Shown here: in pieces, positions 60,183 to 64,000 of the stretch
Layout: every line of letters starts with the position of its first letter
Position numbering within the stretch: the first letter of the stretch is position 1
Source: Lonicera japonica
Lineage: Eukaryota; Streptophyta; Magnoliopsida; Dipsacales; Caprifoliaceae
NCBI GenBank assembly: GCA_021464415.1
Contig: CM038466.1
Coordinates: 50,653,356 to 50,717,355 of the forward strand
Direction of reading: 5' to 3'
DNA length: 64,000 nucleotides
Position numbers and translations under genes: made by a program
Notes under the pieces: generated by a model
Told to the model about the DNA's origin: nothing
Seen by the model: only the letters and a program-made list of their open reading frames with translations
The model's database searches: none

Positions 60183-60237
60183 AACGGTAATAAATTTCTC
60201 GGTTTTTTCTGGGGCGTGCTTCTCTAAAAACTCCGTC

Positions 60238-60313
60238 GGCTCTCTTCCCAACTTTTTTTTTATTCAAATGCCATCTCTCTCTCTCTCTCCAGCTGCGCTT
60301 GTTAGTAGTGTTA
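60238..60313. other. Right flank of the LINE insertion
   Basis: Contains the LINE target duplication, TTCAAATGCC, a (CT)n run and CCAGCTGCGCTTG. It is paralogous to 63422-63500, which has neither the LINE nor the MITE. Confidence 0.75.
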
Positions 60314-60731
60314 GACCATTTCCATTGTGCATGATAATATTGTAGAGTAAAAAGCTACTTTTAATGTCTAATACCAACAATTTATTGTAGTGCATAAGCT
60401 AAAATTCTCCCATTTCAACCATACGACATTCATTGTGTCGTGTGGTGAGCCACGTCATCACCACCCCACGATGGACTGAATGTCGTGTGGTGAGCCACGA
60501 CATTCTGTACATCGTGGGAAATTTTCTTTCTCTCATCCGATATTCTGTGCATCATGGGAAAGGTGACTAAACAGCTCACGATGGACATTCTATCGTGGGG
60601 AGCATATGGTACCCGTATGGCAATTTTATCATTTCACTAACATTTTAGCCTACACTATTAACAATTACCCATTCGACCGCAAGGATTGATATAGTAAAAT
60701 TGGCATATTAGAATGTGCATTGGAAATGGTC
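60314..60731. mobile_element. MITE with TTA target duplication
   Basis: Ends GACCATTTCCATTG and its complement CAATGGAAATGGTC-like (ATTGGAAATGGTC). The flanks are TTA on both sides, and the paralogous empty site AGTGTTAGGGC at 63495 confirms the insertion. 418 bp. Inside, GTCGTGTGGTGAGCCACG occurs twice and CACGATGGAC-type pieces recur. Non-coding. Confidence 0.8.
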
Positions 60732-60734
60732 TTA

Positions 60735-61260
60735 GGGCTCATCATGTTAATGGTTCAATTATATTTAATGGGTCCATATCTAATGCCCAAGATAAGGCTT
60801 TTCTTCCCACCTCACCTCACCCCAACAATTAGACCCACGCTCTCAGCTGGGCTTCGAAGCCTTATTTTAGTTTCAACTAAATTTCATGCGCACGATGTGT
60901 GTGATATATTTAATTCAAATTAAAATATTAAATAATCTAATTATTAAGTAAGAGAATATTTTATCAAAAGTCTAATGTTCGAATTATCTTACAAACATAT
61001 TTTTTAATAAAAAAAGACACTGCAAGTTTTCTTCTAACACTAAAAATAAGGATCAAATTGATTGCTTCTCAAAGCTGGACACATTTTAAATGATGAAGCC
61101 AATATCATGGCGAAGCCTTGCTTTGCACATCTCAAATTTTTAGGTGCTTCTTTTTTTGATAATGCCTAAATTTTTAATTGTATTTAGTTTCCGGCTTTAT
61201 ATTTGGCCTTTTTGTTATTCTTAGTTAGTAAACTTTATTGTATAAACTTAGTTCATTTTT
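60735..61260. other. Intergenic DNA, no gene seen
   Basis: The first part (TTTAATGGGTCCATATC) is paralogous to 63535-63560. The rest is AT-rich without recognised features. Confidence 0.5.
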
Positions 61261-61261
61261 T

Positions 61262-61450
61262 AAGTATGGCCGCTTTATTTCCATAGTTCTCTTGAAGGAC
61301 CTTATGTAAGCTTTTGGTGCGGGTCTTTGCAGTCTCTAATCATCGTTTTCATTTTTAAAGTATGGCCGCTTTATTTCCATAATTCTCTTGAAGGACCTTA
61401 TGTAAGCCTTTGGTGCGGGCCTTTGCAGTCTCTAATTATCTTTTTCATTT
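61262..61450. repeat. 96-bp tandem duplication
   Basis: AAGTATGGCCGCTTTATTTC starts at 61262 and again at 61358, each followed by a CTTGAAGGACCTTATGTAAG block and a GGTGCGGG(T/C)CTTTGCAGTC block. Function unknown; it may be the 3' end of a decayed retroelement. Confidence 0.8.
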
Positions 61451-61499
61451 TCTTGGCATGGCGTTAGTTATCTACGAAGGCTTGTAATTTATTATAAAA

Positions 61500-62244
61500 A
61501 AAAATGATGCGTAAAAAGATGCTGAGATGATAAGGGAAGAAGACAATTCAGTGATTAGCTGTAAGTGTCAACTGTACGAGGTTTAGGGGTTTAATTCTTA
61601 TTGTTAGCAACTTTTTTATGAAAAAAAAAAATAACATGGGTAAAATATACATTTCAAAAGTTTGGCACATCTTTAGTAGCAATTGAAATGCGTCTTGGTC
61701 TTACCTTTATAGCATAGATTGATGGCAATTACCCAATTGTGGCTCAGTAATTTAAGGGGGTTTGTCAACTGCTGCAAAGCTACATCTTTGATTTAAATCT
61801 TGTTACTCATGTTAAAGAATATAGACCAGCACACGCGATGGGTGTGCATGTGCTACTCGCGTGTATATAATTTCAGGAGAAAGATTTAACAAATGTGAAA
61901 CATGGACTAGTAATTAATTACAAGTGTAGATGGGTTAACGATAATTGTTTGATTCTTGTTGCAAGCCATTTTTTTTTATGAAAAAAAAATAATTAAAAAA
62001 TATGGCACAATTTCATGGCAGTATAAGTATGGATATTGAGTTAGAGCGGAGGCAAAAAAAAAAAAAGGAAAAAAAAATATTTATAATGAGTAGATCATCT
62101 CCATTCAATTTCATCAAAAGATTCAATTTAAAAGCAAGTGAGATGATCGTCTAAAATTTTATTGACAAAAAATGAATATATATATATATCAAATTTTCAT
62201 TACATTCACTTCCATAATTAATTTTTTTAGTGAAATTTTTTGAA
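61500..62244. repeat. TNL upstream block, third copy
   Basis: Aligns with the DNA upstream of TNL1 (6520-7280): the TAAGGGAAGAAGAC block, GTCAACTG...GTTTAGGGGTTTAATTC, the AATTGTGGCTCAGTAATTTA and GGGGGTTTGTCAACTG blocks, and the AAAGCAAGTGAGATGATCG block. It is the promoter-side part of the third TNL copy whose start lies at 52080. Confidence 0.65.
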
Positions 62245-63184
62245 GATGATATACTCATTATAGAGATCATCTTAACCAAATTTCATGAAAAAAAAATCAT
62301 TTGTTAACCTTGATCGAATATAGCTAATACCAAGTTTCATGACAAAATTATCTTTTTTCGCTCAAAATTGACTCTTTTTTTTTTAAAGAGAAGACCATCA
62401 TCTTTAGAAGGTTGATATATATATATATATATGTACGTGTGTGTAAAACAAATAAGCTTTTACACTTATTTCAAATAATAATTCAATAATATGGTCATTG
62501 GATTCGATAATTGTTATATGTCCAAGATGCATGCCAAAAATTACATTACTAGGACATCTAGAAGTGTGTAATTACAATCATGTTTTGACTTAAATTATGT
62601 GCCTTATAAATTAAAAAAAATAAAGAAATTAGCAAAGTGATCGAATAGTTACAAACAAATATACGATTGCACATGTTTAATAAACATGATATAAATGTAT
62701 CAAATGGTTAAGTTGATGATATACTCATTATAGAGGTCATCTTAACCAAGTTTCAAGGGAAAAAAAAATCATTTGTTAACCTTGATCGAATATATCTACT
62801 ATCAAGTTTCATGACAAAATTATCTTTTATCGCTCAAAATTGACTCTTTTTTTTTAAAGAGAAGACCATCATCTTTAAAAGGTTGATATATATATATATA
62901 TGTACGTGTATGTAAAACAAATAAGCTTTTACACTTATTTCAAATAATAATTCAATAATATGGTCATTGGATTTGATAATTGTTATATGTCCAAGATGCA
63001 TGCCAAAAATTACATTAATAGGACATCTAGAAGTGTGTAATTACAATCATGTTTTGACTTAAATTATGTGCCTTATAAATTAAAAAAAAATAAAGAAATT
63101 AGCAAAGTGATCGAATCGTTACAAACAAATATACAGTTGCACACGTTTAATAAACATGATATAAATATATCAAATGGTTAAGTT
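62245..63184. repeat. 470-bp direct tandem duplication
   Basis: Units 62245-62714 and 62715-63184 start with GATGATATACTCATTATAGA and are nearly identical, including their (TA)n GTACGTG(T/C) microsatellites. TNL1's upstream region has one diverged copy (about 7275-7800). The duplication is therefore recent and specific to this copy. No gene was recognised. Confidence 0.85.
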
Positions 63185-63404
63185 AATATTAAGGCCATCT
63201 GCACAGCTAAAGTTAAAAAGGTAGGTTAAAATGCTAAATTTTTAGCCTATCAATATAAAAAAATTATACACCACAAAAATGTATAAAATATGCTAAGCAA
63301 TACATTCAAAGCATCAAAGCAGTGAAAAACACACACATTGTTACCACACTTTCCTCCCTCAAATAAGGTAGCGTTATCTTATCCAATAGTTAAATTGATG
63401 AATT
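63185..63404. other. AT-rich intergenic DNA
   Basis: Begins GGCCATCTGCACAGCTAAA, similar to a MITE end (compare GACCACCTGCACAAGCG at about 6463), but no second end was found. Confidence 0.35.
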
Positions 63405-63560
63405 AAAAATTCGAAAAACGTGGGCTCTTATCCCAACTTTTTTTTTTCTTTTTCAAATGCCATTTCTCTCTCTCTCTCCAGCGGCGCTTGTAAGCAGTGT
63501 TAGGGCTGAGGTGGATGTTTCGCATTATGTTAATTAATGAATTTTATTTAATGGCTCCAT
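63405..63560. other. Paralogous empty site for the LINE and a MITE
   Basis: AAAACGTGGGCTCTTATCCC then T/C-rich DNA, CAAATGCC, (CT)n, CCAGCGGCGCTTG and CAGTGTTAGGGC. The same order is seen at 52220-52260 and 60238-60313 plus 60732, but here without the 8-kb LINE and without the 418-bp MITE. Confidence 0.75.
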
Positions 63561-63566
63561 ATCAAA

Positions 63567-64000
63567 GAGCATTTCTAATAGGCATGTGTAAATTATGCCA
63601 CATAAGATTTGTATAAAATTTATACATTGTGTATAATTTTTGGTGCTCCAATGGTGTTATGTAAAATATGGCACATCATTTTTTGTGAAAAATTGGTGTG
63701 TATTACGCATCCATTTTATACATCTACCTCATCATTTTCTCTCTCCAACTTTTTACAAAAACTTTAAAATAGTATAATTAAAAATTAAAAATATATTTTG
63801 TAATAAAACTTGCATATTTGAATTCTACTCATCAAAATCTTTAAATCAATACCCAATTTGACTATTTAATTATAAATAAAAAATATTTATAAAAAATGTT
63901 GAATATTATATATTTCATGTGTTTCCATATAATTGGTGCATCATAATTTTACACAAAATTATAAGTATGAACCATTGGAGCAAAAATGTGAATGTGTATA
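63567..64000. repeat. MITE-like AT-rich repeat, cut by the window end
   Basis: Starts GAGCATTTCTAATAGGC, similar to the GAGCATCTCCAA end at 46864. Contains repeated GTGTATAATTTTTGGTG and GTGTGTATTACGCATCC-type blocks like those at 47640-47760. The other end is outside the window. Confidence 0.45.

Larger units (their letters stand above)
52232..60260 (-). mobile_element. Full-length but dead plant L1-type LINE
   Basis: A minus-strand LINE with body of about 52255-60237. Target duplications are GGCTTCCTTCCCAACGCTTT (52232) and GGCTCTCTTCCCAACTTTTT (60238), and a paralogous empty site at 63422 confirms the borders. An A-rich tail (AAAAAAGAAATAAAAAA on the minus strand) joins the left duplication. 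ORF1 (DUF4283-type plus zinc knuckle) and ORF2 (endonuclease, RT, zinc-binding region, RNase H) are both broken by stops; ORF1 is also split by a solo LTR at 57658-59317. Confidence 0.88.

Noticed and set aside
61500..63184. Considered as an independent transposon because of internal repeats
   Set aside because: It aligns in order with the DNA upstream of TNL1, so segmental duplication explains it better.
1..64000. CRISPR arrays, rRNA and bona fide tRNA genes
   Set aside because: None seen. Tandem repeats present have long, unspaced units; tRNA-like boxes occur only as SINE-like or primer-site matches. The organism is a plant.

Overview
This is nuclear DNA from a flowering plant, almost certainly a dicot. 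Evidence: two spliced TIR-NB-LRR (TNL) resistance genes, a lineage absent from grasses; Ty1/copia and Ty3/gypsy LTR elements; an L1-type plant LINE with a C-terminal RNase H; Tourist-like MITEs; Helitron termini; and a relic of an endogenous pararetrovirus. The species cannot be named from the sequence. The DNA is AT-rich, and most of it is transposon or transposon-derived.

Layout. 1.2-6.1 kb (minus): an intact five-exon TNL gene (TNL1). 6.1-14 kb: its upstream region, short broken gene pieces (a lectin-receptor-like start, a PPR piece), a MITE, an LTR relic and two Helitron 3' ends. 14.2-17.5 kb (plus): a Caulimoviridae-like relic, heavily broken, that still has a promoter-like and poly(A)-like segment. 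17.5-34.1 kb: a nest of retrotransposons. A minus-strand Ty3/gypsy element (5' LTR start at 34105) has its 5' LTR and gag cut by three later insertions: a 2.1-kb solo LTR (17997-20123), an 8.6-kb non-coding element with 2.7-kb LTRs (20581-29166), and a young 4.5-kb element (29295-33763). The last has a perfect 5-bp target duplication and carries, antisense to itself, an intact 269-residue LOB-domain (LBD) transcription-factor-like gene. 34-41 kb: mostly AT-rich intergenic DNA. 41.5-45.9 kb (minus): a second intact TNL gene (TNL2), with exons collinear with TNL1. 46-52 kb: MITEs, a hAT transposase relic and a 1.15-kb non-autonomous copia-type element. 52.08-52.14 kb: the 5' UTR and first codons of a third TNL copy. 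52.25-60.24 kb (minus): a dead full-length LINE whose ORF1 is split by a SIRE-like solo LTR. 60.3-64 kb: a MITE and a partly tandem-duplicated copy of the region upstream of TNL1.

How it fits together. The window is a small TNL cluster made by segmental duplication and then pulled apart by transposons. TNL1 and TNL2 share all four intron positions, and three of five exons have the same length (533, 1099 and 438 bp). Each encodes TIR, NB-ARC, LRRs and a post-LRR C-JID domain. The third copy survives only as a start region and a promoter-side block about 9 kb apart. The most interesting object is the LBD-carrying LTR element: its LTRs are nearly identical, so it moved recently, and the host-type transcription-factor ORF inside it is unbroken. 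All readings come from the sequence by eye; no database search was made, and family names rest on recognisable motifs.
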